From: Micromonospora coriariae
GTDB lineage: Bacteria > Actinomycetota > Actinomycetes > Mycobacteriales > Micromonosporaceae
Direction: 5' to 3'
DNA: 64,000 nt
Assembly: GCF_900091455.1 (NCBI RefSeq)
Contig: NZ_LT607412.1
Coordinates: 1,426,001 to 1,490,000 of the forward strand
Shown here: positions 33,939 through 41,888 of the stretch, one piece after another
Layout: each line of letters begins with the position of its first letter
How positions within the stretch are numbered: position 1 is the stretch's first letter
Program-made: the position numbers and the translations under genes
Notes under the pieces: generated by a model
The model's input: the letters and a program-made list of their open reading frames with translations, nothing else
Database searches by the model: none
Told to the model about the DNA's origin: nothing

Positions 33939-35143
33939 TCCGGCTCGTCCCTGTCGACCGCTCGCCTTACCAGCGCTGCCGCTTCGTCGGTGTCCATCCC
34001 GCTGGCGATGAGCAGGTCGTGCGCGACTGCCCGAAACTCACCCACGGCGATCAGCCCGGAGTAGGCCAACCGGTGGGTGTGCGGGCTGGTGGGGTCCGGG
34101 ACTCCCTGCGCCCGTCCGACCAACTCGACGGCCGCCAAAACCTGCTCGCGCGCTTCGTGGGGCTTCTCGCCGGCGCGAATCGTGCACCTCAGGCTCTGCA
34201 CGCTGTCGGCCAGCAGGTCGATGGCCGCGGGCAGTTCCTCAGGTATGGGTTCATCGTCCTTGAGTGCTGTCGTGAGTCGCCGCGCGATGGATCGGCAACC
34301 GTTCAGGCTGCGCTCCAGGTGCCGCACGGCATTGGTATAGAAGGCCAGAGAAGTGCGGTCGCGCCAGCGTAACGGCGCTAATCGCACCACCTCCTGGGCA
34401 GCGGCGAGCCCGTCCTCCAGCGCGTTCAGCCGGGGGTCGAGGTCGCGCAACTGGCGTAGGCTCCGCTGGGCCTGCTCAAGATCACGGGCGCGTAGCGCGA
34501 CAGCCAGGTCGTGCATGGCGGCGATCCCCGGACCAAGGACGGGTTCAGCCAGCCGCTGCACCGTCCGTTGCGGGTGGATGGGCACCACCAGCAGACCAAC
34601 GGCCAGCCCGACCAGGCCCCCGACCGAGGCGTCCACGAAGCGGGGGATGGACAGTTCACGCACCGGCGGCTCCAGGGTGGCGATGAGCACCGCGGTACCG
34701 CCGGCCTGGGTGAGCAGTGAACCACCGCCCTTGAGCAGGATGGCGACGATGATCGCCAGCACGACGACCGCGCCGGTCTGCCAGGGCCCGATGCCGAAGA
34801 GCGGCATGAGCGTGTCACCGACCGCGAGTCCGAGGATCACCCCGACCAGCAGCTCGATCGTGCGCCGCAGCCGTGTTCCCATCGCGGCGGCCACGATGCC
34901 GACCGCGGTGGTCGGTGCCAGGACCGGGGAGGGATTGTCCAGGAACTGGTACCCCACGAACCAGGCGATCGCCGCGGCGAAGCCGGCCTGCACGGCGAGC
35001 AGGCCGAACAGGCGTAACCGCCAGGCGCGGGCGCGTACCAGATGCTGCCCCCGCTCCGGCAGGCGATCGACCGTCCGGCCGGCCCACGACCGCCCGTGCC
35101 GCGCCGGGTCGACGTCGGCTGTCGGCTCCTGGTTCGCGGGCAC
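33935..35143 (-). CDS. FUSC/aromatic acid exporter-like membrane protein
   Basis: A 402-residue protein from GTG 35143. The N-terminal half has about six transmembrane helices (LLAVQAGFAAAIAWFVGYQF, TTAVGIVAAAMGTRLRRTIE, then LVGVILGLAVGD), the FUSC/ArAE pattern, and the C-terminal half is a cytosolic helical domain. Members export aromatic acids or small amphipathic compounds. Substrate unknown. Confidence 0.88.
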   Translation of the reverse strand: MPANQEPTADVDPARHGRSWAGRTVDRLPERGQHLVRARAWRLRLFGLLAVQAGFAAAIAWFVGYQFLDNPSPVLAPTTAVGIVAAAMGTRLRRTIELLVGVILGLAVGDTLMPLFGIGPWQTGAVVVLAIIVAILLKGGGSLLTQAGGTAVLIATLEPPVRELSIPRFVDASVGGLVGLAVGLLVVPIHPQRTVQRLAEPVLGPGIAAMHDLAVALRARDLEQAQRSLRQLRDLDPRLNALEDGLAAAQEVVRLAPLRWRDRTSLAFYTNAVRHLERSLNGCRSIARRLTTALKDDEPIPEELPAAIDLLADSVQSLRCTIRAGEKPHEAREQVLAAVELVGRAQGVPDPTSPHTHRLAYSGLIAVGEFRAVAHDLLIASGMDTDEAAALVRRAVDRDEPD

Positions 35144-35285
35144 GGGCGCCGTCTACCCACCACGCGCGAACCTATCCGGTGCGCAGGCACGGTCCGGTGG
35201 TCCTGCGAGGCCTTCCTGGTACCTGGCGCCGGGTTTTAGGTTGCCCAGGTCAAGGGCCAGCCGGCAAAGACAGCATTTGACGTAG

Positions 35286-35453
35286 CCAACAGGGCAAGCG
35301 CACCTGCACTGGCACCTCGCGCCGCTACCACCGGGCGTGCCCTACCAGCAGCAGCAGTTCCACTCCCTCATGGCCGAGAACGGCGTCCTCCCGATCGACG
35401 AGGAGGCGCAGGCAGCCCTGGCTCGGGACATCCGCCGACACCTCAGTGCCTGA
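35286..35453 (+). pseudogene. Remnant of a HIT-family protein
   Basis: After an in-frame TAG at 35283, codons 35286-35450 read through AHLHWHLAPLPPGVPY and LMAENGVL to a TGA. HLHWHL matches the histidine-triad motif and the following residues match the C-terminus of actinobacterial HIT proteins. No start codon or N-terminal part remains, so it is a fragment. The rest of the 35144-35556 gap holds no recognisable gene. Confidence 0.6.
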
Positions 35454-35556
35454 GGTTCACCTGGGACGGCCGGGCCGGGCAGGGGGCGTATGTATCGATA
35501 TTCGCTGTTAAGATCACCAGGCACGCGCCCCGAGTTCATAAGATCCGGTGGATATC

Positions 35557-36528
35557 ATGTTCCCTGACGGCCAGGATCCGTACGCGCTTCTCGGCGTGAC
35601 ACGGGATTCGACGGTCACGGAGATTCGGGAGCGCTACCTCGTACTCGCGCAGATCTGGCATCCGGACAGGCACCAGTCGAGCCCCGCGCAGGTCCGGGAG
35701 GAAGTCACCCGGCAGATGCAGCAGATCAACGCGGCGTACAAGCATCTGACAGCCGTCCACACCCGCGCCCATCAGGACCGCGAGCGTCAGACCCGGGAAC
35801 GCCAGGACCGCGAGCGCGACACCCGCGAGCGCCAGAACCGCGAACGTGATGCCCGCGAACGTCAGGCCCGGGAACGCGAGACCCGCGAACGCGAGAATCC
35901 CAGAGCACAGTGGACGCACCCGAGATTCGAGGCGGGAAGCGGGTTCGACACCTCAACGAACCCGCGTCCAACTATTCACCCGATTGCCATCACACTTCGA
36001 TCCGGCGAAAGGGGCTACACGCTTCGCGCGCACCTCGACGACCAACAGACCGATGCGGCATTCCTCGGCGCCCAGAGTCGCCTGCTCCTGTTCAGATCCG
36101 CGGAGTCCATGCGTACGTATCTGGCCCGGACCGAAGCCCACGAACTGGCCACCATCGCGGGGTGGGACAGTTTCCTGGACGGTATGGGCAGCACCCCGAC
36201 GGAGCCTGACGACGAACACAGCTTCGACTTCGACCTCATCACGTACAGCCTGAGGTTTCCGCCGGCGCAGTGGGTCCCGACGTTGTTCATCGCCAACCGG
36301 GACCTCATCCGGGAGGTCTCGGAGGCGTTCGAGCTCGGCGATGTGCTCAAGCAGCTGGCCGTGGGTTCGCCCCTGGACTACCTCGATGACCTGTTTCGTG
36401 TCGTTGACAGGCCGGTCGCCGGCTGGGGCGCCCGTCGCCAACTCGCGTCCCTCCAGGCTGGGCGGTTCAGCGGCGGGTGGCGGGGAGCGATCGCCGGAGT
36501 TGAAGAGCGCGTCCGCTGGCTACGGTGA
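35557..36528 (+). CDS. J-domain protein with charged pentapeptide repeat
   Basis: A 323-residue protein starting MFPDGQDPYALLGVTRDSTV (GTG 35548 is an alternative). The J-domain has the essential HPD in QIWHPDRH at residues 35-37 and should stimulate an Hsp70. Eight pentapeptides of the form xRERx follow (about residues 74-113), which should form a rigid charged helix. The C-terminal 200 residues (PIAITLRSGERGYTLRAH, SRLLLFRSAESM, KQLAVGSPLDYLDDLFR) resemble a conserved actinobacterial family sometimes labelled primosomal; that link is from memory. A start-side HIT remnant suggests an unstable region. Confidence 0.85.
   Translation: MFPDGQDPYALLGVTRDSTVTEIRERYLVLAQIWHPDRHQSSPAQVREEVTRQMQQINAAYKHLTAVHTRAHQDRERQTRERQDRERDTRERQNRERDARERQARERETRERENPRAQWTHPRFEAGSGFDTSTNPRPTIHPIAITLRSGERGYTLRAHLDDQQTDAAFLGAQSRLLLFRSAESMRTYLARTEAHELATIAGWDSFLDGMGSTPTEPDDEHSFDFDLITYSLRFPPAQWVPTLFIANRDLIREVSEAFELGDVLKQLAVGSPLDYLDDLFRVVDRPVAGWGARRQLASLQAGRFSGGWRGAIAGVEERVRWLR
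35776..35895 (+). repeat. Eight 15-bp in-frame repeats in the J-domain gene
   Basis: Eight units encode [DTNA]RER[QDE]. The DNA copies have diverged at synonymous sites, so the repeat is old and kept by selection on the protein rather than recently expanded. Confidence 0.9.
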
Positions 36529-36687
36529 ACTGACTCGGACGAGGATGACAGCGCACCGCACGTGAAGACCACAGCCCGTGCCGGTGTCGCCGCTCCCGCG
36601 CGTTGCCGCTCCTGCCCGAGCCGGGTTGCCGCGACGCAGACGTCGTCGTGAGCCCCTGCGGCGGGGCCTGGTCGTGACCGCCGGATC

Positions 36688-37077
36688 TCAGGCTGGTGCA
36701 GGGGTGCGCGGTGATTCGCGGAAGTGAAGGACGATCACGACGCCCAGGATGACGATGGCGAGCGGATCGAACACCAGCGAGATGAGGTTCATGTCAGCTC
36801 GCATCCTGACGTCGACGACGGTCAGGGCGAGAAACGCTGTCTTGGTGATGACGGCGGTTGCCGCCGCCGGCACTCTGACCGGCAGGAAGAAGGCTCCCCA
36901 GATGATGGCCGCGCCAAGAGCCAACTGCAGCACACCCCGGTGCTGGAGCAGCGCGGTTGTCATGGGGTCGGGATCGGACAATCCATAACTGCTCGCCAGT
37001 AGTCGCGGCCAGAACAAGGCAAGTGCGGGCGTTGCGGTGATCGCGCCGACGATGGTGAGGATGACGCGCGTCTTCAT
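36688..37077 (-). CDS. Small membrane protein, likely MarR target
   Basis: A 129-residue protein starting MKTRVILTIVGAITATPALA with four transmembrane helices (about 5-25, 44-66, 68-88, 100-120). It is not a family I can name. It is divergent from a marR gene and a 23-bp palindrome lies between the starts, so the MarR protein probably controls it. The 36529-36687 gap downstream shows no gene. Confidence 0.78.
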   Translation of the reverse strand: MKTRVILTIVGAITATPALALFWPRLLASSYGLSDPDPMTTALLQHRGVLQLALGAAIIWGAFFLPVRVPAAATAVITKTAFLALTVVDVRMRADMNLISLVFDPLAIVILGVVIVLHFRESPRTPAPA

Positions 37078-37113
37078 GCGGGCTCCAAAGCAGGGCCGGC
37101 CGGCCAATCGTCA

Positions 37114-37136
37114 GCATAGCTGATAATCAGCCATGC
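37114..37136. promoter_or_regulatory. MarR-type operator
   Basis: GCAT-a-GCTGAT-a-ATCAGC-c-ATGC is a 23-bp palindrome with every arm base matched except the single central and spacer bases. It lies between the divergent marR and membrane-protein genes. Confidence 0.8.
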
Positions 37137-37155
37137 GGATGACTAAGCTACGAGA

Positions 37156-37647
37156 GTGCTCACGTCCGAAGCCATCTCCTCCACTACCGGATACCTCCTG
37201 CTGAAGTTGGCCAACCTCGCCAGCGTCAGGATGGAACAGGTGCTCCAGCCTTACCGCCTACGCGGCCGAGACCTGCGGGTACTGGCCTTCGTTCAGGACG
37301 GGGAGGTATCCCAGCGCGACCTGTGCCGGCAGACGGGCCTCGACCGCACCACGATGGTCGCGGTCATCGACGACCTCGAGCGCAACGGATACGTCCGGCG
37401 CGACCGCAGCCCCAGCGACCGCCGCAGACAGGTCATCAGCGTCACCGCAGACGGCCACACCGCACTGTCCGAAGCCCTCAAGGCAGTGCGCCGGACCGAG
37501 GACAACTTCCTCGCTTCCCTCAGCGAGGACGAACGGCGCCAGTTTCACCATCAGCTGTCCCTGCTCTACACAGCCCACGCTCCGCGGTGCCACACCGACG
37601 AGACGCTGGAACCCGGCCTCCACCACACCCGGTCCGCACAGTCGTAA
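37156..37647 (+). CDS. MarR-family transcriptional regulator
   Basis: A 163-residue winged-helix regulator from GTG 37156. The HTH is SQRDLCRQTGLDRTTMVAVIDDLERNG, the wing is YVRRDRSPSDRRRQVISVTADG, and the C-terminal helix supports dimerisation. It probably binds the 23-bp palindrome just upstream and represses itself and the divergent membrane-protein gene. The gene ends 37 bases before the old tRNA-Lys terminator at the left border of the integrated element. Confidence 0.92.
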   Translation: MLTSEAISSTTGYLLLKLANLASVRMEQVLQPYRLRGRDLRVLAFVQDGEVSQRDLCRQTGLDRTTMVAVIDDLERNGYVRRDRSPSDRRRQVISVTADGHTALSEALKAVRRTEDNFLASLSEDERRQFHHQLSLLYTAHAPRCHTDETLEPGLHHTRSAQS

Positions 37648-37684
37648 CCCGCTCCGGAGCAGCCGCCGTCGCGACGCCACGAAA

Positions 37685-37724
37685 AAGGCTCTGGCCAGGT
37701 GGGAGACCACCAGGCCAGAGCCTT
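37685..37724 (-). terminator. Terminator at the left border (ancestral tRNA-Lys terminator)
   Basis: 18-bp arms (37685-37702 and 37707-37724) with one mismatch, a 4-base loop and an A-run on its left, acting on minus-strand transcripts. It lies directly after the 3' tRNA copy, as expected if it ended the tRNA-Lys transcript before the element inserted. Confidence 0.75.
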
Positions 37725-37725
37725 G

Positions 37726-37775
37726 ATTGCTGGTGCGCCGCCAGGGACTCGAACCCCGAACCCGCGGATTAAGAG
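37726..37775. repeat. attL: copy of the tRNA-Lys 3' end
   Basis: 50 bases identical to 41964-42013: tRNA nucleotide 32 to the encoded CCA and five bases beyond. It has no 5' half, so it is not a gene. Confidence 0.92.
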
Positions 37776-37860
37776 GCACACACCGAGCGATGGCCGTCGC
37801 CATGTCGCCTCGCCTGCCGTGACGGCCGATCCCCGTCTGTGGCTGGTGCAACGCGCCTCG

Positions 37861-37883
37861 GTTGCTGTCGCCGTTGCTGTCGC
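37861..37883. repeat. Left subterminal repeat of the element
   Basis: 23 bases holding two GTTGCTGTCG units, matching 41889-41911 at 22 of 23 positions. Placed inside the element near its end, it may be an integrase arm-binding site. The 37776-38131 stretch otherwise shows no gene. Confidence 0.65.
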
Positions 37884-38131
37884 CACGACCCATGGATTAC
37901 GAGTCCGCCGCAGCCTGCTTGTCGGCGTGCCCCCGGTCCTTGTCGAAGTTCTTCTGACGTCCGCCAGTGTCCGCCACGACTTGCAGCCTTGGCTGCTCGG
38001 TTGGCTGCTTCCGGCCCACGCGGTCTGGCTGTCCGTCATATGTTGGGTGCATGAAGGGCGTCAATGCCGATGGACCAACCAGACCGGAGGTCGGTGCCAT
38101 CACTAGCGGATCTCAATCTTGCGACAACGAG

Positions 38132-38728
38132 ATGGACGTCATCGAGATCGGGCCTCGTAGGCCACCCCTGCCATGGTGGCGGGGACGGGGAATCGCCGGT
38201 CCCATCGCTGTCGCGCTCGTCATCGGGGCCATCACGGGATACCTCGCCGGCATCCGACGCGCCGAGACCCAAGCCCACAGCGCCAGACCCGGCCCGCACG
38301 CGCCGACAACCGCCTCGGTTGTGACGGCCGAGGCACAACCGGTGACCTGGACCGGCAACCGGTGTTCGGCTCAGCTCGGCGACAGGTTGCAACTGGGCGT
38401 TGAGATTGTCAATCGATCAGCCACCACCGCGACGCTTGACCGGATCGAACCGGTCCTTCCGTTGGGCGGGCTGCGAGCAACGACGAGCGCATGGGGAAGC
38501 TGCGGTCAGTTGTCGTACGTGGACGCCAAGACCCCGCACCCACTCCCACCCGGCGCCATCACGTGGTTGACGATCACGTTCGACGTGCTCATGCCCTGCC
38601 CAGCGCCAATGCCGGTCCTCTTCACCCTCACCTACACACAGGCAGGTGACACCGCCATCTCTGACCTGGGCGGTTTCCCCGATCTAGGCAACGTTCCCTA
38701 CACCCGATGCACCCCCAGTCCTGGCTAA
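38132..38728 (+). CDS. Membrane-anchored hypothetical protein
   Basis: A 198-residue protein starting MDVIEIGPRRPPLPWWRGRG with one N-terminal transmembrane helix (about 21-39: IAGPIAVALVIGAITGYLAG) and an extracellular beta-rich domain with four cysteines. In-frame starts further upstream (38051) are possible. No family recognised. It lies in the integrated element, 10 bases before the IS110 remnant, and its codon bias is less GC-extreme than the backbone. Confidence 0.65.
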   Translation: MDVIEIGPRRPPLPWWRGRGIAGPIAVALVIGAITGYLAGIRRAETQAHSARPGPHAPTTASVVTAEAQPVTWTGNRCSAQLGDRLQLGVEIVNRSATTATLDRIEPVLPLGGLRATTSAWGSCGQLSYVDAKTPHPLPPGAITWLTITFDVLMPCPAPMPVLFTLTYTQAGDTAISDLGGFPDLGNVPYTRCTPSPG

Positions 38729-38738
38729 CTCGGCCGCT

Positions 38739-39526
38739 GTTGACCGCCCGGACCGCTCCACCCGCCGCCGGATCGGCAAGACTGACACCATCGACGCCGA
38801 GTCGGCCGCTCGGGCGCTCCTGTCGGGCCGAGCTGGCCGCACCCGAAGACTCGTCACGCCCGGGTCGAGATGATCCGGGCTCTGCGCGTCGCCCGCCGCG
38901 GAGCGATGAAGGCGCGGATTCAGGCCGGAGGTCAAGTCGAATCGCTCGTCGTCTCGGCACCCGATCCGGTGAAACAGCTGGTGCGCGGGCTGGCCGGCAA
39001 GAAGCGCATCCGCGTCTGCGCCGCTCTGAGGCCTGGCACGGTGTCTGAACCAGCGACCGCCACCGAGCTCCCGCTGCGCAGCCTCGCCCGACGCTGGCTC
39101 GCCCTCCAGGCCGAGATCGACGACCTCGACAGCCACCTGACCGCCCTCGTCACCGCCGCCGCGCCGGACCTGGTCGCGCTGCCCGGCGTCGGAGTCGACA
39201 CCGCTGGGCAACTCCTCGTCACGGCCGGCGACAACCCTCACCGATTGCACTCCGAAGCGGCTTTCGCCCGGCTCTGCGGCGTCGCCCCCATCCCGGCCAG
39301 CTCGGGACGCACCGACCGCCACCGCCTACACCGTGGCGGCGACCGCGAAGCCAACCGCGCCCTCTGGCGCATCACCGTCGTCGGCATGCGCTGCCACCAA
39401 CCCACCAAGGACTACGTCACCCGCCGCACCGCCGAGGGCAAGACCAAAACCGAGATTACGCGAGGCCTCAAGCGCTACATCACCCGAGATGCCTACCGAC
39501 TGCTCGCACCTGCTCCCCCGAATTGA
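38739..39526 (+). pseudogene. IS110-family transposase remnant, frameshifted
   Basis: The first part (VDRPDRSTRRRIGKTDTIDA) matches the middle of an IS110 DEDD transposase; about 80 N-terminal codons, including the first catalytic residues, are missing. Near 38843 the frame shifts: the continuing sequence reads PKTRHARVEMIRALRVARR in another frame. The rest includes the Transposase_20 domain (LPGVGVDTAGQLLVTAGDNP, then RLCGVAPIPASSGRTDRHRL) and the usual C-terminus. It cannot make a working enzyme. Confidence 0.88.
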
Positions 39527-39563
39527 GAATGCCTGAAGCCCCAGCAAGGGCCATCATGTCCGG

Positions 39564-40031
39564 ATGCACGATGTGGCCTGGGACGATGTCGCCGATTGGT
39601 TCGAGCCCGACGGCTCGTTGCTGGACGCCTACGTCCTCGACGCCAACGAGACCGACTGGCAGCGGGTGATCGACCTCGTGAAATCCCAGGGATGGCGGTT
39701 CGACTACACGGTCGAAGGGCAGTCCCAGCCACTACCGCAGCAGGCCGCCGACATTTTCGCTCTCCGCCGCTCCGAGGCGACTGTCACCATGCACATCTGG
39801 CCAGCGCCCAACATGCTGGTCAACACGCACTTCTTCAGCGATGACGAGATCGAGTTCGACTTCGACCGCACGGAGCTACAGGGCCAGCACCAGCTGGACC
39901 TCCTCTGTCGCTTCATGCGCAGCCTCGGACACCAGCTCGGAAAACCGGTGCGCCTGACGCCAGAGAACGGTCCGGAGCACCCCCTGCTCATCTACTCACC
40001 CACGGAGGACCGGTTCACCCCAACCGCTTGA
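39564..40031 (+). CDS. Hypothetical acidic protein
   Basis: A 155-residue acidic protein starting MHDVAWDDVADWFEPDGSLL, with a beta-alpha pattern and IWPAPNMLVNTHFFSDDEIE. No signal peptide or membrane segment. I recognise it only as an actinobacterial family without known activity. Size, acidity and position in a decayed element beside other small soluble genes recall immunity proteins of toxin systems, but no toxin gene is present. Confidence 0.72.
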   Translation: MHDVAWDDVADWFEPDGSLLDAYVLDANETDWQRVIDLVKSQGWRFDYTVEGQSQPLPQQAADIFALRRSEATVTMHIWPAPNMLVNTHFFSDDEIEFDFDRTELQGQHQLDLLCRFMRSLGHQLGKPVRLTPENGPEHPLLIYSPTEDRFTPTA

Positions 40032-40066
40032 CGGAAATAGGAGCGTCCACTCCGCCGGCAGCCGGC

Positions 40067-40092
40067 TGTCCGGTCTCGGGACCTGTGTGACA
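40067..40092 (+). repeat. Left terminal inverted repeat of the cassette
   Basis: Starts TGTCCGGTCTCGGGACCTG. A second copy of the inner motif ACCTGYGTGACA follows at about 40106, a typical pattern for transposase-binding ends. Confidence 0.72.
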
Positions 40093-40198
40093 GATCGGTA
40101 TCAGAACCTGCGTGACACCTTCTGCGCTGCGGAGCAGAGATGCCGGGGCAGTGCTAACGCGCGTGCCCGAAGAGACGTTCTGCCGGCACAATCACCCC

Positions 40199-40717
40199 GT
40201 GTTCGACTTCGGTATCTCGGGCTACCAGCCGCACTGGTTGCAGGACCGCAACGCCATCGCCGCCGCGCACGGCCACCGCCTGGCCGCCCTCAGCGGTCAG
40301 ACTCTGCGTCACGTTTGGCTGGTCTGGGACCTCGGCGCTGACGAGTGGTTCCCCGACTGCCCCGTGCTGCTGGCCTTCGATGACGAGCAGGTCGAGATCA
40401 ACCACCAGAAGACGGACGATCTGTCGGTCACCTTCAACAGCATCAACCCCGCGGAGCCTGTCGAGTGGCCAACCTCCGATGGCTTCCCGCTTGCCTGGCG
40501 TTCCGAGCCGCTGCCAGAGCTGGCTGCGCTCTGTGGCCAGCGGCTTGATCACGCGCAGCTGCTGGAGTGGATAGGCGGCAGCATGGCAGACGGCATTCTC
40601 GCCGTTGGCTTCACCTTGACCGAGGGGCAGCTCACGATCTACAACGCACTCGACGAAAACGGCCTGGAGTTCGACACCCCCGGCCAGGAGTGGCGTAGAC
40701 AGCCGCTCGATGGCTAG
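40199..40717 (+). CDS. Hypothetical protein carried by the cassette
   Basis: A 172-residue acidic protein. GTG 40199 (VFDFGISGYQPHWLQDRNAI) is preferred; earlier in-frame codons exist at 40163 and 40112. It contains ISGYQPHWLQDRNAIAAAHG, VWLVWDLGADEWFPDCPVLL and a C-terminal beta-rich part (GILAVGFTLTEGQLTIYNAL). No catalytic motif, signal peptide or membrane segment. Immunity-like size and composition, but without proof. It is the only gene between the inverted repeats. Confidence 0.7.
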   Translation: MFDFGISGYQPHWLQDRNAIAAAHGHRLAALSGQTLRHVWLVWDLGADEWFPDCPVLLAFDDEQVEINHQKTDDLSVTFNSINPAEPVEWPTSDGFPLAWRSEPLPELAALCGQRLDHAQLLEWIGGSMADGILAVGFTLTEGQLTIYNALDENGLEFDTPGQEWRRQPLDG

Positions 40718-40804
40718 TGCCAACCGATTGCCGTCTCTCGGTCCCGAATCCGAACCGCGCCAGGTGCGAGGTCGCGCCCAGCAAGGAGATCGTCTAGGCC
40801 TAAG

Positions 40805-40830
40805 TGTCACGCAGGTCCTGAGACCCGACA
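40805..40830 (-). repeat. Right terminal inverted repeat of the cassette
   Basis: On the minus strand it reads TGTCGGGTCTCAGGACCTG and continues, matching the left end at 23 of 26 positions. Confidence 0.72.
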
Positions 40831-40847
40831 TCGCCGGCAGCCGGCCG

Positions 40848-41261
40848 CTAGACCGTCTCCGTCACCTCATAGGGGTGCGTGTCGGCCGGGTCGTACGGTC
40901 GGTTGGCCAGCTCCACGGCTTGCGAGTGTTCCAGCGCGTAGTAGACGTGCGCGCACCGCGGCTGCACCGTGACCAGGTCTCCGGGCTCAAGCGTCATCCT
41001 CGCTCGCTCGCCGGAGTCCAGGTCGTGATAGACCGCCCGGACCCGCCCGCTGATCAGGTACAGCGTCTCTGTCTTGTGCGCGTGGTAGTGGTTGCCGCGA
41101 GGCTTCGTGGCGTCTGGCCGGAACTCCAGATAGGCAAGGAACTGGTAGCTGTCGCCGTTGACGAGCTGGGCCAGTTCTCCGGCCGGGGACTGGACTCGTC
41201 CACCGCCGGGAGGGATTGGAGGCGTCGTCACCGGAAGTCGCCGTAGCTGCACCTTGTCCAC
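40848..41261 (-). CDS. Cupin-fold protein
   Basis: A 137-residue protein from GTG 41261. The cupin motif 1 is GNHYHAHKTETLYLISGRV with the metal-type histidines, and motif 2 is LEPGDLVTVQPRCAHVYYAL. It resembles WxcM/FdtA-type sugar ketoisomerase or small epimerase-like cupins, but the activity is unknown. The neighbouring cassette's right flank ends 2 bases after its stop, so insertion spared the gene. Confidence 0.8.
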   Translation of the reverse strand: MDKVQLRRLPVTTPPIPPGGGRVQSPAGELAQLVNGDSYQFLAYLEFRPDATKPRGNHYHAHKTETLYLISGRVRAVYHDLDSGERARMTLEPGDLVTVQPRCAHVYYALEHSQAVELANRPYDPADTHPYEVTETV

Positions 41262-41324
41262 GGCCCTGATGGTAGGCGCTCTGTCCTCGGTCCCCGGTCA
41301 GGCGAGCCCCAGCGGCTGATGGAG

Positions 41325-41531
41325 TCAGGCGATGAGTTCCTTGCCCAACTCGTCCAGGTCGACGTCCTCGGAGCCTGTCCACAGTTGTTCAATTGCTGCG
41401 AGGTACTTGCGGATCAGGGGTGTCGGCTCTTCCGGGTCGAACTCGTACTCGTAGACAGGCGAGTCAGCTGCGTCGACCAGCGGCAGGTAGGGGATCAGGC
41501 GCAGCCACCCGTCAACCAGCAGGATGTTCAT
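41325..41531 (-). CDS. Small acidic hypothetical protein
   Basis: A 68-residue frame starting MNILLVDGWLRLIPYLPLVD with an acidic C-terminus (SEDVDLDELGKELIA). Composition looks like a real protein. Its start abuts the point where integrase similarity begins on the other strand (41543), so it may reflect sequence that replaced the integrase 5' part. Confidence 0.45.
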   Translation of the reverse strand: MNILLVDGWLRLIPYLPLVDAADSPVYEYEFDPEEPTPLIRKYLAAIEQLWTGSEDVDLDELGKELIA

Positions 41532-41542
41532 GCTGGGCGGTC

Positions 41543-41884
41543 CGTGAGCACGCCGTCGCCGATGGGCAGTGGCAGGAGACGGGTCCGGTATTCACGACCG
41601 CCACGGGTCGCCACGTCGAACCGCGCAACCTGAACACGGCCTTTGGCAGGTCGATCGTCCGGGCCGGTGTGCGGCCAATCCGCTTTCATGACCACACGTG
41701 CGCGATGCTGCTGCTGGCGGCAGGCGTGTCGCCACGAGTCGTCATGGACATCCTCGGCCATTCTCAGATTGCGGTGACCATGAACATCTACGGGCACGTC
41801 ATGCCGGCGATGCAGCAGGAGGCCCCAGGACACATGGACGCGGCGCTCGCTGAACCTGAGACGGGTGATGGTGCTGACGGATGA
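41543..41884 (+). pseudogene. Tyrosine integrase remnant, truncated and lacking the HxxR arginine
   Basis: The last 113 codons of a tRNA-type phage/ICE integrase: QWQETGPVFTTATGRHVEPR, then FHDHTCAMLLLAAGVSPRVV and the tyrosine in TMNIYGHVMP. The N-terminal arm-binding and core-binding domains and the first catalytic arginine are missing. The conserved box HDLRHTCA reads HDHTCA: six bases encoding Leu-Arg are gone, removing the second catalytic arginine. The element therefore has no active recombinase of its own. Confidence 0.9.
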
Positions 41885-41888
41885 CACT

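Larger units (their letters stand above)
40053..40845. mobile_element. Non-autonomous inverted-repeat cassette with target duplication
   Basis: The 764-bp unit 40067-40830 has 26-bp terminal inverted repeats matching at 23 positions and starting TGTC. It is flanked by 14-bp direct repeats CGCCGGCAGCCGGC (40053-40066 and 40832-40845), as expected of a target-site duplication. TG/CA ends and a long duplication fit IS481-like elements. It carries one gene and no transposase, so it must have been moved in trans. Confidence 0.72.

Noticed and set aside
35776..35895. Short regular repeats considered as a CRISPR array
   Set aside because: 15-bp units without spacers, in frame inside the J-domain gene; they encode a peptide repeat.
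37726..37775. Second tRNA-Lys gene
   Set aside because: Only the 3' half is present; past 37775 the sequence cannot form the anticodon 5' stem, D arm or acceptor.
38739..39526. Intact IS110 insertion
   Set aside because: About 80 N-terminal codons are gone and the frame shifts near 38843; element ends were not found.
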